Source: Pseudacidovorax sp. (GTDB lineage: Bacteria > Pseudomonadota > Gammaproteobacteria > Burkholderiales > Burkholderiaceae_C). Taken from it: a DNA stretch of 63,996 nt. A program made the position numbers and the translations under genes. The stretch lies in the NCBI RefSeq assembly GCF_017991995.1, contig NZ_JAGOPN010000029.1:1-63996 (forward strand), read 5' to 3'. Each line of letters opens with the position of its first letter. Position 1 is the stretch's first letter. Shown here in pieces: positions 32,552-41,001 of the stretch. Below the pieces are notes generated by a model. It was not told where the DNA came from. It did not search any database and saw only the letters and a list, made by a program, of their open reading frames with translations.

Positions 32552-33913
32552 TCAGAGCGTCTTCTCGAAGCGGTCGAGCGCGCGACCCAGGCGGGCGAAC
32601 ATCTCGTCCATCTCGGCCGGCGTGATGATGAGCGGCGGGCACAGGGCCACGGTGTCACCCATGGCGCGCACGATCAGGCCTTCTTCCTGGGCGTACTGGG
32701 CCACCTGGTAGCCGGCCTTCAGCGCCGGGTCGAAGGGCGTGCGCGCGGCGCGGTCGGCCATCAGCTCCAGCGCGCCAATCAGACCCACGGCGCGCATGTT
32801 GCCGACGATGCGGCGCTCGGCCTGCACGGCCAGGCCTTCGGCGAAGCGCGGCGCGAGCTCGCGGGTGCGGGCCAGGATGCCTTCGTCTTCGTAGACCTTG
32901 AGCGTCTCCAGCGCCACGGCCGCGGCCACGGGATGGCCCGAGTAGGTGTAGCCATGGCCGAAGGTGCCGATGCGGCCGCTGTTGGCGGCCATCGCCTCGT
33001 GGATCTGCTGCGACACCATCACGGCCGAGATCGGCACGTAGGCCGAGGACAGCGACTTGGCGCAGGTGAGGATGTCCGGCCGCATGCCGAAGGTGGTGGA
33101 GCCGAACATCTCGCCCGTGCGGCCGAAGCCGCAGATCACCTCGTCGGCCACCAGCAGCACGTCGTACTTGCGCAGCACGGCCTGGATCTTCTCGAAGTAG
33201 GTGGGCGGCGGCACGATCACGCCGCCCGCACCCATCACCGGCTCGGCGAAGAAGGCGGCCACGGTGTCGGGGCCTTCGTTCAGGATCAGCTGCTCAAGCT
33301 CATTGGCGCGGCGGGTGGCGAAGTCCTCGGTCGATTCGCCCGGCAGCGCGTCGCGGTAGTGGTGCGGGCTGCCGGTGCGCAGGATGCGGGCGATGGGCAG
33401 GTCGAAGTCCGAATGGTTGGCCGCCAGGCCGCACAGGCTGGCTGAAGCGACCGTGACGCCGTGGTAGGCGCGGTCGCGGGCGATGATCTTCTTCTTGGCC
33501 GGCTTGCCGATGGCGTTGAAGTAGTACCAGATCATCTTCACCGCCGAGTCGTTCGCCTCGGAGCCCGAGTTGGCGAAGAACACCCGCGCCATCGGAACCG
33601 GCGCCAGGGCCAGCAGCCGCTCTGCCAGCTGCGCCGCGGCTGGATTGCTGCGGTGGTTGAAGGTGTGGTAGTAGGGCAGCGTCTTGAGCGCATCGATGCC
33701 GGCCTGCACCAGCCGCGGATGGCTGAAGCCCAGCGAGGCGCACCACAGGCCGGACATGCCTTCGATGTAGCGGCGGCCGGACTCGTCCTCCACATGGATG
33801 CCGTCGCCGCGCGTGATGAGCAGCGGCTCCACCTGGCCGTGGGTGGCGAGGTTGGTGTACGAGTGCAGGTGGGCCGCGACGTCGGCGGCGGCGTTGGGGG
33901 TGCGTGCGTTCAT
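32552..33913 (-). CDS. class III aminotransferase, omega-amino acid / polyamine:pyruvate type
   Basis: PLP-dependent aminotransferase of 453 residues. Key residues: GSEAND (117-122), D257 in VADEVICGFGRTG, and PLP lysine K286 in CAKSLSSAYVPISA. The sequence (LWCASLGFSHPRLVQAGIDAL, YYHTFNHRSNPAAAQLAE, GYTYSGHPVAAAVAL) is of the putrescine/beta-alanine:pyruvate aminotransferase group (SpuC-like). In the operon it stands just upstream of a deacetylase gene, so it could transaminate the amine released from an acetylated polyamine. The amino donor is inferred. Confidence 0.9.
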   Translation of the reverse strand: MNARTPNAAADVAAHLHSYTNLATHGQVEPLLITRGDGIHVEDESGRRYIEGMSGLWCASLGFSHPRLVQAGIDALKTLPYYHTFNHRSNPAAAQLAERLLALAPVPMARVFFANSGSEANDSAVKMIWYYFNAIGKPAKKKIIARDRAYHGVTVASASLCGLAANHSDFDLPIARILRTGSPHHYRDALPGESTEDFATRRANELEQLILNEGPDTVAAFFAEPVMGAGGVIVPPPTYFEKIQAVLRKYDVLLVADEVICGFGRTGEMFGSTTFGMRPDILTCAKSLSSAYVPISAVMVSQQIHEAMAANSGRIGTFGHGYTYSGHPVAAAVALETLKVYEDEGILARTRELAPRFAEGLAVQAERRIVGNMRAVGLIGALELMADRAARTPFDPALKAGYQVAQYAQEEGLIVRAMGDTVALCPPLIITPAEMDEMFARLGRALDRFEKTL

Positions 33914-33930
33914 GGTCGGGTCTCTGGTGT

Positions 33931-34863
33931 TCAGTAGCCGCGTCGGAGGTCGACGGCGACCTGGGCAGCCTGGCCGGCGCGGATGCGTTCCAGGTTCAGG
34001 CGGGTCTGCCGCGCGATGACGGCCGGCTGGGTGCGGGTGGCGATGTGGGGCGTGACGAGGATGCGCGGGTCGCGCCAGAAGGGGTGCTCCGGCGGCAACG
34101 GTTCCTGCACGAAGGCGTCCAGCGTGGCGGCGCCGAGGTGGCCGGCGTCCAGCGCCGGGATCAGGTCGGCCTCGACCAGGTGGGCGCCGCGGCCCACGTT
34201 GATCAGGTGCGCGCCGCGCGGCAGCTGCGCGAAGAGTTCGCGGTTCAGGATGCCCGTGGTCTCGTCGGTGAGCGGCAGCAGGCACACCAGCGTGTCGCAG
34301 CCGGCCAGGAACTCGGCCTGCTGCGCCTGTCCGTGGAAGCAGTCCAGGCCCTCCGGTACCTCGTGCGGACTGCGGCTCCAGCCACGCACGTTGTAGCCCA
34401 GGGCCATCAGGGCACGGGCGCAGACCAGGCCCAGCGTGCCCAGGCCGGCGATGCCGACACGGTGCGCGCGCGGCGGCTGGATGGGCGCTTCTTCCCAGCG
34501 GCCGGCGGCGGCGCTGGCCAGGTAGCGGCCCATGTAGCGCTGGCCGTGGATCACGGCCCAGGTCACATAGGCGGCCATGCCCGAGGCCATGTCGGTATCG
34601 ACGATGCGGCACACCGGAACGTCGGGCAGGGCGGCATCGGCCGTGAGGTGGTCGATGCCGGCGCCCACGGACTGGATCAGCGACAGCCGGGGCATCTGGG
34701 CCATCAACCCCGCCGGCGGGCACCAGCAGACGGCGGCATCGATGGCGTCCAGCGGGCCCAGGTCGGCCATGGTCCGCAGTTCGGCATCGGGGAACTCGGC
34801 GCGGAAGGCCGGCAGCAAGTAGCCGAGGTCGAGGTTGGCGCTCAGGAAGGCGAGGGTGGTCAA
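33931..34863 (-). CDS. D-isomer 2-hydroxyacid dehydrogenase (GhrA-like)
   Basis: NAD(P)-dependent reductase of 310 residues. The Rossmann motif is GIAGLGTLGLVCARAL, and catalytic residues lie in NVGRGAHLVEADL (Arg region), DAFVQEPLPPEHPFW (acidic) and VTPHIATRT (His). It resembles glyoxylate/hydroxypyruvate reductase A, which reduces 2-oxo acids to D-hydroxy acids. ATG 34863 overlaps the ABC ATPase stop by four bases. In this operon it may reduce an oxo acid made by transamination; this is inference. Confidence 0.88.
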   Translation of the reverse strand: MTTLAFLSANLDLGYLLPAFRAEFPDAELRTMADLGPLDAIDAAVCWCPPAGLMAQMPRLSLIQSVGAGIDHLTADAALPDVPVCRIVDTDMASGMAAYVTWAVIHGQRYMGRYLASAAAGRWEEAPIQPPRAHRVGIAGLGTLGLVCARALMALGYNVRGWSRSPHEVPEGLDCFHGQAQQAEFLAGCDTLVCLLPLTDETTGILNRELFAQLPRGAHLINVGRGAHLVEADLIPALDAGHLGAATLDAFVQEPLPPEHPFWRDPRILVTPHIATRTQPAVIARQTRLNLERIRAGQAAQVAVDLRRGY

Positions 34864-36515
34864 CGCGAAGTGTCCTTTTCAGCCGTGAGGCGCGGCACCG
34901 CCTCGATCAGCATGCGGGTGTAGGGATGCTGCGGATCGGTCAGCACCTGCGCGGCCGGGCCGTATTCGACGACGGCGCCGCGCTGCATGACGGCGATGTG
35001 GTCGCACATCTCGCCGGCCACCCGCAGGTCGTGGGTGATGAAGACCATCGCCAGCCTGAAGCGCTCGCGCACCTCGGCGAAGAGCTGCAGCACCTGCGCC
35101 TGCACCGAGACGTCCAGCGCCGACACGGGCTCGTCGGCCACCAGCAGTTCGGGCTCCATCGCCAGCGCGCGGGCGATGCCGATGCGCTGGCGCTGGCCAC
35201 CGCTGAATTCGTGCGGATAGCGCTCTGCCGCCTCGGGGCCCAGGCCCACCAGGCGCAGCAGTTCCAGCGCGCGGGCCATGGCCTCGGCCTTGGGCACGCC
35301 CTGGGCAATCGGGCCTGCCGCCAGCGTGGGGCCGATGCGGTGGCGCGGATTGAGCGAGGCATACGGGTCCTGGAAGACCATCTGCACCTTGCCCTGGGTC
35401 TGCCGGCGCATGGCCGCGCCGGAGAGCAGGCTCTTGCCCTTGAACAGGATGCGCCCGCTGTCGAAAGGCTCCAGCCCCACGATGCAGCGCCCGACGGTCG
35501 ACTTGCCCGAGCCCGATTCGCCCACCAGCCCCAGCGTCTCGCCGCGGCGCAGCTGGAAGCCGATGCCCTTGGCGGCCTCGACCCGGCGACCCTTGCTGAA
35601 GAAACCGCCGCCGCTCACATAGGTCTTGCGCAGGTCCTGCACCTGCAGCACGTAGTCCTCCTGCGTGCCGGTGGCCGGCTCGCGCAGGCGGCCCTGCGGG
35701 ATGGCGGCGATGAGCTTGCGGGTGTAGTCGTGCTTCGGGTGCATCAGCACCTCGTGCGCCGGGCCGGATTCGACGGCCACGCCGGTCTGCATCACGACCA
35801 CGTGGTCGGCGATCTCGGAGACCACGCCGAAGTCGTGCGTGATGAAGAGCAGCGCCGTGCCCTTGCGCTGCTGCAGTTCGCGCATCAGCGTGAGGATCTG
35901 CGCCTGCGTGGTCACGTCCAGCGCCGTGGTCGGCTCGTCGGCGATCAGCAGGCGCGGCTCCAGCAGCAGCGCGCAGGCGATCATCACCCGCTGGCGCTGG
36001 CCGCCCGAAAGCCGGAAGGGGTAGCTGTCGATGAGCAGTTCGGGGTCGGGCAGGCCCACGTCGGCCAGCGCGGCGACGATGCGGCGGCGCTTCTCGGCCG
36101 CGGGCAGCGTCATGTGCGAATCGAAGACCTCGGCCAGTTGTTCGCCGATGCGCATCACCGGGTTGAGCGCGGTCATGGGCTCCTGGAACACCATGCCGAT
36201 GCGCCGGCCGCGCAGCTCGCGCATCTGCGCCTCGGTGAGCGTGAGCAGGTCGGTGCCCTCGAACAGGATGCGGCCGGCCACCGGCGCCACATGCGGCCTG
36301 GGCAGCAGCCCCATGATGGCGTTGGCGATCATGGACTTGCCGGAGCCCGACTCGCCCACCACGCACAGCGTGCGGCCGGGCAGCAGCTCGAAGCTGGCGC
36401 CCTTCACGGCAAGGGCACGGTCGCCGCCGGGGGGCAGGCAGATGTCCAGGCCTTCGACGCGCAGCACCGGCGCTTCGGGTTCCATCTCGGGCAGTGGCTT
36501 GAGCAGGGCGTTCAT
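34860..36515 (-). CDS. fused ABC transporter ATP-binding protein, dipeptide/oligopeptide type
   Basis: 551-residue protein with two complete ABC ATPase domains in one chain, equivalent to DppD plus DppF. Domain 1 (about 17-270): Walker [13 protein letters not shown], signature [13 protein letters not shown], Walker [13 protein letters not shown]. Domain 2 (about 290-540): [37 protein letters not shown]. The peptide-importer tails ([30 protein letters not shown]) follow each. ATG 36515 overlaps the permease stop. It energises import by the two permeases and binding protein encoded upstream. Confidence 0.95.
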   Translation of the reverse strand: MNALLKPLPEMEPEAPVLRVEGLDICLPPGGDRALAVKGASFELLPGRTLCVVGESGSGKSMIANAIMGLLPRPHVAPVAGRILFEGTDLLTLTEAQMRELRGRRIGMVFQEPMTALNPVMRIGEQLAEVFDSHMTLPAAEKRRRIVAALADVGLPDPELLIDSYPFRLSGGQRQRVMIACALLLEPRLLIADEPTTALDVTTQAQILTLMRELQQRKGTALLFITHDFGVVSEIADHVVVMQTGVAVESGPAHEVLMHPKHDYTRKLIAAIPQGRLREPATGTQEDYVLQVQDLRKTYVSGGGFFSKGRRVEAAKGIGFQLRRGETLGLVGESGSGKSTVGRCIVGLEPFDSGRILFKGKSLLSGAAMRRQTQGKVQMVFQDPYASLNPRHRIGPTLAAGPIAQGVPKAEAMARALELLRLVGLGPEAAERYPHEFSGGQRQRIGIARALAMEPELLVADEPVSALDVSVQAQVLQLFAEVRERFRLAMVFITHDLRVAGEMCDHIAVMQRGAVVEYGPAAQVLTDPQHPYTRMLIEAVPRLTAEKDTSR

Positions 36516-37357
36516 CGGGTGCGGCCTCCCAGCCGGGTGTTGAGTCCGTCGTTCAGGCCTTCGCCCACCAGGTTCAGCGCCAGCACGGTCAGCACGATGG
36601 CCACGCCGGGAAACACCGCCATCCACCAGGCCTGGCGCAGCACGGTGCGGGCGGTGCCGACCATGTAGCCCCAGCTCATCTGGTTGGGGTCGCCCAGGCC
36701 CATGAAGCTCAGGCTGCTCTCCAGCAGGATGGCCGAGGCGATCATCAGCGAGGCCATCACCACGATGGGCGAAGTGGCGTTGGGCAGGATCTGCGTGAGG
36801 ATGATGCGCGGCGTGGACTGGCCCGCCAGCTGCGCCGCCGCCACGAAGTCGCGCTGGCGCAGCGTGAGGAACTCGCCGCGCACCAGCCGCGCCACCGGCG
36901 GCCACGAGACGAGCGCGATGGCCGTGACGATGGAGCCCACGGAGGGCTGGAAGATCGCCACCAGCACCAGGGCCAGCGCGAAGCTCGGCACCGCCTGGAA
37001 CAGCTCGGTGAAGCGCATCAGCGCCGCGTCGATCCAGCCGCCGAAGTAGCCGGCCACGGCGCCGAGGCCCACGCCGATCAGCAGCGACACCACGGTGGAG
37101 ACCACGCCGATCAGCAGCGAGATACGCGCGCCGCGCACCACGCCCGAGAAGATGTCGCGCCCCATGGTGTCGGTGCCCATCAGGAAGCCGGCCTCCTGCC
37201 CGGGCCGCAGGAAGGGCGACTGCACCATGTCCCAGGGGTCGTTGGTGGCCAGCAGCGGCCCGAAGGCCACCATCAGTGCCAGCAGCACCAGTACCACGAG
37301 GCCGAAGACCGCGCCCTTGTTGCGGCAGAAGCGCCGCCAGAAACCGGAGTTGTTCAT
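36512..37357 (-). CDS. ABC peptide-type transporter permease (DppC-like)
   Basis: Inner-membrane permease of 281 residues with six hydrophobic segments. An N-terminal OppC-type segment (FWRRFCRNKGAVFGLVVLVL) and the EAA-like loop (LRQRDFVAAAQLAGQSTPRI) mark it as the second permease of a peptide/nickel-type importer. It shares a four-base overlap with the fused ATPase gene and starts 22 bp after the DppB-like gene. Confidence 0.93.
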   Translation of the reverse strand: MNNSGFWRRFCRNKGAVFGLVVLVLLALMVAFGPLLATNDPWDMVQSPFLRPGQEAGFLMGTDTMGRDIFSGVVRGARISLLIGVVSTVVSLLIGVGLGAVAGYFGGWIDAALMRFTELFQAVPSFALALVLVAIFQPSVGSIVTAIALVSWPPVARLVRGEFLTLRQRDFVAAAQLAGQSTPRIILTQILPNATSPIVVMASLMIASAILLESSLSFMGLGDPNQMSWGYMVGTARTVLRQAWWMAVFPGVAIVLTVLALNLVGEGLNDGLNTRLGGRTR

Positions 37358-37379
37358 TGCCGTGGGCTCCTCGTCGGCG

Positions 37380-38351
37380 TCACAGCCGGATGCGCGGGTC
37401 GACCAGGGTGTAGACCAGGTCGGTGATCAGGTTGAACAGGATGGCCATGGCGGCCGTCACCAGGAAGCAGCCCAGCAGCAGGTTGTAGTCGCGCTGCAGC
37501 AGGGCATCGAACATCAGGCGGCCGATGCCGGGCCAGGCGAAGACGGTCTCGGTGAGCACCGCGCCGCCGATCATGCTGCCGGCCTGGATGCCCGCCAGCG
37601 TGACCACCGGCAGCAACGCGTTGCGCAGGATGTGCGCGCGCTGGATGCGGCCGGGCTTCACGCCCTTGGCGCGGGCGGTCTTCACGAAATCCATCTGCGC
37701 GACTTCGAGCATCGAGGCGCGCGTCATGCGGGCGTACACGGCCATGAAGAACAGGGCCAGCGTGAGCGAGGGCAGCACCAGGTGCTGGGCGATGTCCCAG
37801 GCCAGGGAAAGGCCCGAGAGGCCCGAGCCCACCGTGATGTAGCCGAAGCCCGGCAGCCAGTTCATCTGCACGGTGAAGAGCAGCACGGCCATCATGGCCA
37901 GCCAATAGAGCGGCGTGGCATAGAAGACCAGCGCGACCACCGTGATGGCGCTGTCGAGCCAGGAGCCCGCCTTGCGCGCCGCCAGCGCGCCCAGCACCAC
38001 GCCGAAGATCAGCGACAGCACGAAGGCGCTGCCGGTGAGCAGCAGCGTGGCCGGCAGCCGGTCGGCAATGAGCTTGGCCACCGGCTGCTGCTGGCGGTAA
38101 GAGAAGCCCAGGTCCAGCCGCACGACATGGCCGAGGTAGGTGGTCAGCTGCGTGCTTAAAGGCTGGTCCAGCCCGAACTCGCGGCGCAGCTGGCTGACGA
38201 ACTGGGCGTCGGAGGCGCCGGCCTCGCCGGCCATCACCGACACCGGGTCTCCGGGCGCCGCCCGCACCAGCATGAAGTTGACGGTGGCGATCAGCACCAG
38301 GGCCACGAGGCCCTGCGCCACCCGGGTGAGCATGAACTGCAGGCGTTTCAT
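37380..38351 (-). CDS. ABC peptide-type transporter permease (DppB-like)
   Basis: Inner-membrane permease of 323 residues with six hydrophobic segments. The N-terminal motif VNFMLVRAAPGDPVSVMAGE and the conserved loop LEVAQMDFVKTARAKGVKP identify the first permease of a dipeptide/oligopeptide importer. It pairs with the DppC-like protein and lies 19 bp after the binding-protein gene. Confidence 0.94.
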   Translation of the reverse strand: MKRLQFMLTRVAQGLVALVLIATVNFMLVRAAPGDPVSVMAGEAGASDAQFVSQLRREFGLDQPLSTQLTTYLGHVVRLDLGFSYRQQQPVAKLIADRLPATLLLTGSAFVLSLIFGVVLGALAARKAGSWLDSAITVVALVFYATPLYWLAMMAVLLFTVQMNWLPGFGYITVGSGLSGLSLAWDIAQHLVLPSLTLALFFMAVYARMTRASMLEVAQMDFVKTARAKGVKPGRIQRAHILRNALLPVVTLAGIQAGSMIGGAVLTETVFAWPGIGRLMFDALLQRDYNLLLGCFLVTAAMAILFNLITDLVYTLVDPRIRL

Positions 38352-38370
38352 GGGTGCGTGCGCGGCGTGG

Positions 38371-39936
38371 TCAGGCGATGGAGGCGCGGCCGAGGCTGTC
38401 GTTCAGGCCGATGCCGGAGCTCACGGGGTTCTTCACCTTGCTGCGGTAGAGCGTGGGGAAGTTGATCTCGTGCAGCCAGGCCACGGGCGCTTCCTCCAGC
38501 AGCAGCTTCTGCACCTCCAGGTAGATCGCCTTGCGCTTCTCGGGGTCGGCCGCGACGGCACCCGCGGCGAAGAGCTCGTCCACCTTGGGGTTGGAGTAAC
38601 CCTCGACGTTGTTGAAGGGCGAGCCCTTGGCGATGTTGCTGCTGGTGTAGTTGCGGGCCACGCCCAGGGCCGGGTCGCCGTACTGGTACACGTAGGTGAA
38701 AGCCAGGTCGTAGTCCCACTCGTTGAGGCGCTGGTTCCAGCCGGCCACGTCGGTGGGCGTCATCTCGATCTTGATGCCGGCCTGGCCCAGGTGCTGGCGC
38801 ACCATCTCGGCCTGGCGCTGCCAGGTCTCGCCGTAGGGCAGGGGCAGCAGGCGCAGGGTCTCGCCCTTGTAGCCGGCCTCGTCGAGCAGCTTCTTGGCCT
38901 TGGCGATGTCGCGCGGGTACTTCGGCACGTCGTCGCTGTAGAACTTGATGTGGCTGTTGAAGGGGCCCGTGGCAGCCTTGGCGTAGCCCTGCCAGGCCAC
39001 CTTGGCGATGGCGTCGCGGTCGATGGCATGCATCACCGCTTGGCGGAACTTGACCTTGTCCATCGGCGCCTTGCGGTTGTTGATCCACAGCCAGGAATGG
39101 GGCGCGAAGAACTCCCAGCCCTTGGTCGTGACCTCCACGCCGGGCAGCTTGGCCAGGCGGGCCACGTCGAAGTACTCCACCGAGCCACCGGGGGCGATGT
39201 CGATCTTTCCGGACTCGAAGGCCGCGGCGCGCGAGGCCGCATCGGGAATGACGTGGAAGTACACGTTCTCCACCTTGGGCACGCCCGGCTGGTGGTACTG
39301 CTCGTTGGCCACCAACTGGATGTAGGAGCCCTTGACCCATTCCTTGAACTTGAGCGGACCGGTGCCGATGGGCGTGGCGTTGGCCGGGTTGGTCAGGAAG
39401 TCGGTGCCGTCGTAGATGTGCTTCGGGATCATCGGCATGGTGCCGGTCTCGAAGATGCCCATGAAGGGGCCGAAGGGCTGCTTGAGGGTGAACTCCACGG
39501 TCAACGGGTCCAGCGCCTTGATGCTCTCGATCTGCTGCAGGCTGGCGCGGAAGCGCGCATGGGTCTTGCGCAGGAAGACGTCGGCCGAGAACACCACGTC
39601 GGCCGAGGTGAAGGGCTTGCCGTCGTGCCACTTCACGTTGGGCTTGAGCTTGAAGGTGTAGACCGTGCCTTCCTTGTTGGCGGTCCACGAGGTGGCCAGC
39701 AGCGGCTGCGGGTCGAGCTTCTCGTCGTAGCGCAGCAGGCCTTCGTAGATGTTGCCGGCGATCATCTGCGTGGGGCCGTTCTGCACGATGCCCAGCATCA
39801 GGCCCGGCGGCTCGGGCTGCACCAGCACGTTGATGGTGCCGCTACGCTTTTCCTGCGCCAGCAGGTGCAGCGGCACGCCCGCGATGGAGACGCCCAGGCC
39901 GGTGGCGCCCAGTTGGATGAGTCGACGACGTTGCAT
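38371..39936 (-). CDS. ABC transporter periplasmic substrate-binding protein, peptide family 5
   Basis: Periplasmic receptor of 521 residues. The N terminus MQRRRLIQLGATGLG has consecutive arginines before a hydrophobic stretch, which could be a Tat-type signal; cleavage is likely near AQEKR (about residue 28). Family 5 sequences follow (NIYEGLLRYDEKLDPQPLLA, YTFKLKPNVKWHDGKPFTSA, QAVMHAIDRDAIA). It has GGAAGC upstream of ATG 39936. Family members bind di- or oligopeptides, opines, or other amine-bearing ligands. With deacetylases downstream, acylated amino acids or peptides are plausible. Confidence 0.93.
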   Translation of the reverse strand: MQRRRLIQLGATGLGVSIAGVPLHLLAQEKRSGTINVLVQPEPPGLMLGIVQNGPTQMIAGNIYEGLLRYDEKLDPQPLLATSWTANKEGTVYTFKLKPNVKWHDGKPFTSADVVFSADVFLRKTHARFRASLQQIESIKALDPLTVEFTLKQPFGPFMGIFETGTMPMIPKHIYDGTDFLTNPANATPIGTGPLKFKEWVKGSYIQLVANEQYHQPGVPKVENVYFHVIPDAASRAAAFESGKIDIAPGGSVEYFDVARLAKLPGVEVTTKGWEFFAPHSWLWINNRKAPMDKVKFRQAVMHAIDRDAIAKVAWQGYAKAATGPFNSHIKFYSDDVPKYPRDIAKAKKLLDEAGYKGETLRLLPLPYGETWQRQAEMVRQHLGQAGIKIEMTPTDVAGWNQRLNEWDYDLAFTYVYQYGDPALGVARNYTSSNIAKGSPFNNVEGYSNPKVDELFAAGAVAADPEKRKAIYLEVQKLLLEEAPVAWLHEINFPTLYRSKVKNPVSSGIGLNDSLGRASIA

Positions 39937-39985
39937 GTCAGGCTTCCTTTCAGTCAGCGCAAGTTGGCGTTGGTGGGGGATGGGG

Positions 39986-40774
39986 TCAGTCGCGGAAGGA
40001 GGCGGTGGCCGTGGGCTGCTCCAGCCGCTGCAGCAGGGCGCGCCATTCGCGCGCATCGGGGTCGGCGGCGCCGGGCAGGCGGTTGCTGTCGCCGCTTTCG
40101 TACTGGCGAGCCGTGAGTTCGCAGACTTCCTCAGGCACGGGGTGGATTGGCTGGCCGCTGGCCTGGATGGCCAGTTGCACGCGGCAGGCACGCTCCAGGT
40201 TGTGCATCAGGATGAAGGCCTCGGCGACCGTGCGGCCCAACGTCACCAGACCGTGGTTGCGCAGGATCAGCACGCGGGCCGTCGGTCCCAGGTCGGCGAT
40301 CAGGCGCTCGCGCTCACCATGGTCGAGCGCGATGCCTTCGAAGTCGTGGTAGACGACCCGGTTGTGGAACTGCAGCGCCCACTGGTTGCAGGGCTGCAGC
40401 CCGCAGGCGAGCGAGGACACGGCCACGCCGGCCACGGTGTGCGTATGGAGCACGCACATCGCGTCGTGGCGCGCCATGTGCACCGCGCTGTGGATCGTGA
40501 AGCCGGCGGGGTTCACGTCGTAGGGCGAGGGCTCCAGGATCCGGCCCTCGGTGTCGATCTTCACCAGCGACGACGCCGTGATGTCCCGGAACAGCATGCC
40601 GAACGGGTTGATGAGGAACTGGTCCTCGGCACCCGGTACGCGCGCGGAGATGTGCGTGTAGATGCTGTCCTCCATGCCGTAGTGAGCGACCAGCCGATAG
40701 GCGGCGGCCAGGTCCTCGCGCACCTGGCGCTCGGCATCGGAGAAGGTCTTGGGGGTCAGGTCCTGCATCAGCAT
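39986..40774 (-). CDS. class II aldolase/adducin-family protein
   Basis: Zinc-type class II aldolase/adducin fold protein of 262 residues. Metal-binding HTHT lies in CVLHTHTVAGVAVSS, with a further His in LILRNHGLVTLG and an upstream HISARVPG segment. Relatives act on sugar phosphates or on 2-oxo-hydroxy acids as aldolases or decarboxylases; this branch is not well defined. Starts GTG 40777, ATG 40774 and ATG 40768 are all in frame; I use 40774 because GGAG lies about 8 bases upstream. It is the first gene of the 14-gene operon. Confidence 0.85.
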   Translation of the reverse strand: MLMQDLTPKTFSDAERQVREDLAAAYRLVAHYGMEDSIYTHISARVPGAEDQFLINPFGMLFRDITASSLVKIDTEGRILEPSPYDVNPAGFTIHSAVHMARHDAMCVLHTHTVAGVAVSSLACGLQPCNQWALQFHNRVVYHDFEGIALDHGERERLIADLGPTARVLILRNHGLVTLGRTVAEAFILMHNLERACRVQLAIQASGQPIHPVPEEVCELTARQYESGDSNRLPGAADPDAREWRALLQRLEQPTATASFRD

Positions 40775-40794
40775 CACAACGCTCCGTCAATTAC

Positions 40795-40816
40795 TGTCAG
40801 CTGTCGACAGATGACA
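40795..40816 (-). promoter_or_regulatory. 22-bp near-perfect palindrome upstream of the catabolic operon
   Basis: TGTCAGCTGTC / GACAGATGACA is symmetric in 10 of 11 base pairs, with a perfect core CTGTCGACAG (40801-40810). It ends about 20 bp before the aldolase start. The central GTCGAC fits the GT-N-AC core recognised by many FCD GntR repressors, and such a gene lies in the same operon. Operator function is inferred. Confidence 0.6.
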
Positions 40817-40818
40817 TT

Positions 40819-40836
40819 ACGCATGATGCGTGCCAG
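40819..40836 (-). promoter_or_regulatory. second palindrome / sigma-54-like element upstream of the catabolic operon
   Basis: ACGCAT-G-ATGCGT (40819-40831) is a perfect 13-bp palindrome. Read on the minus strand the same bases give CTGGCACG-N4-ATGCG, matching the sigma-54 consensus CTGGCACG-N4-TTGCW in 8 of 8 and 3 of 5 positions with correct spacing. Both readings cannot be separated by eye. Confidence 0.4.
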
Positions 40837-40945
40837 ATTGCAGATCCTTGATTTCCCTCAGTACGGGCACGAAAAACCGGGTCTGGTCGGGCGCGATGCG
40901 CCGCGCCTGGTGCATCCGCGCACCTGCAAGAAGCGCACGCACCAA

Positions 40946-40974
40946 TGAAAAACGCCGCGCGAAGGGCGCGGCGT
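40946..40974 (-). terminator. intrinsic terminator of rho
   Basis: On the minus strand CGCCGCGC (40973-40966) pairs with GCGCGGCG (40960-40953) around 5 bases and is followed by TTTTT (40952-40948). It lies 29 bp after the rho stop and separates rho from the catabolic operon promoter region. Confidence 0.85.
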
Positions 40975-41001
40975 CATGAGGACGGGGGGATGGTCGGCGG
41001 C

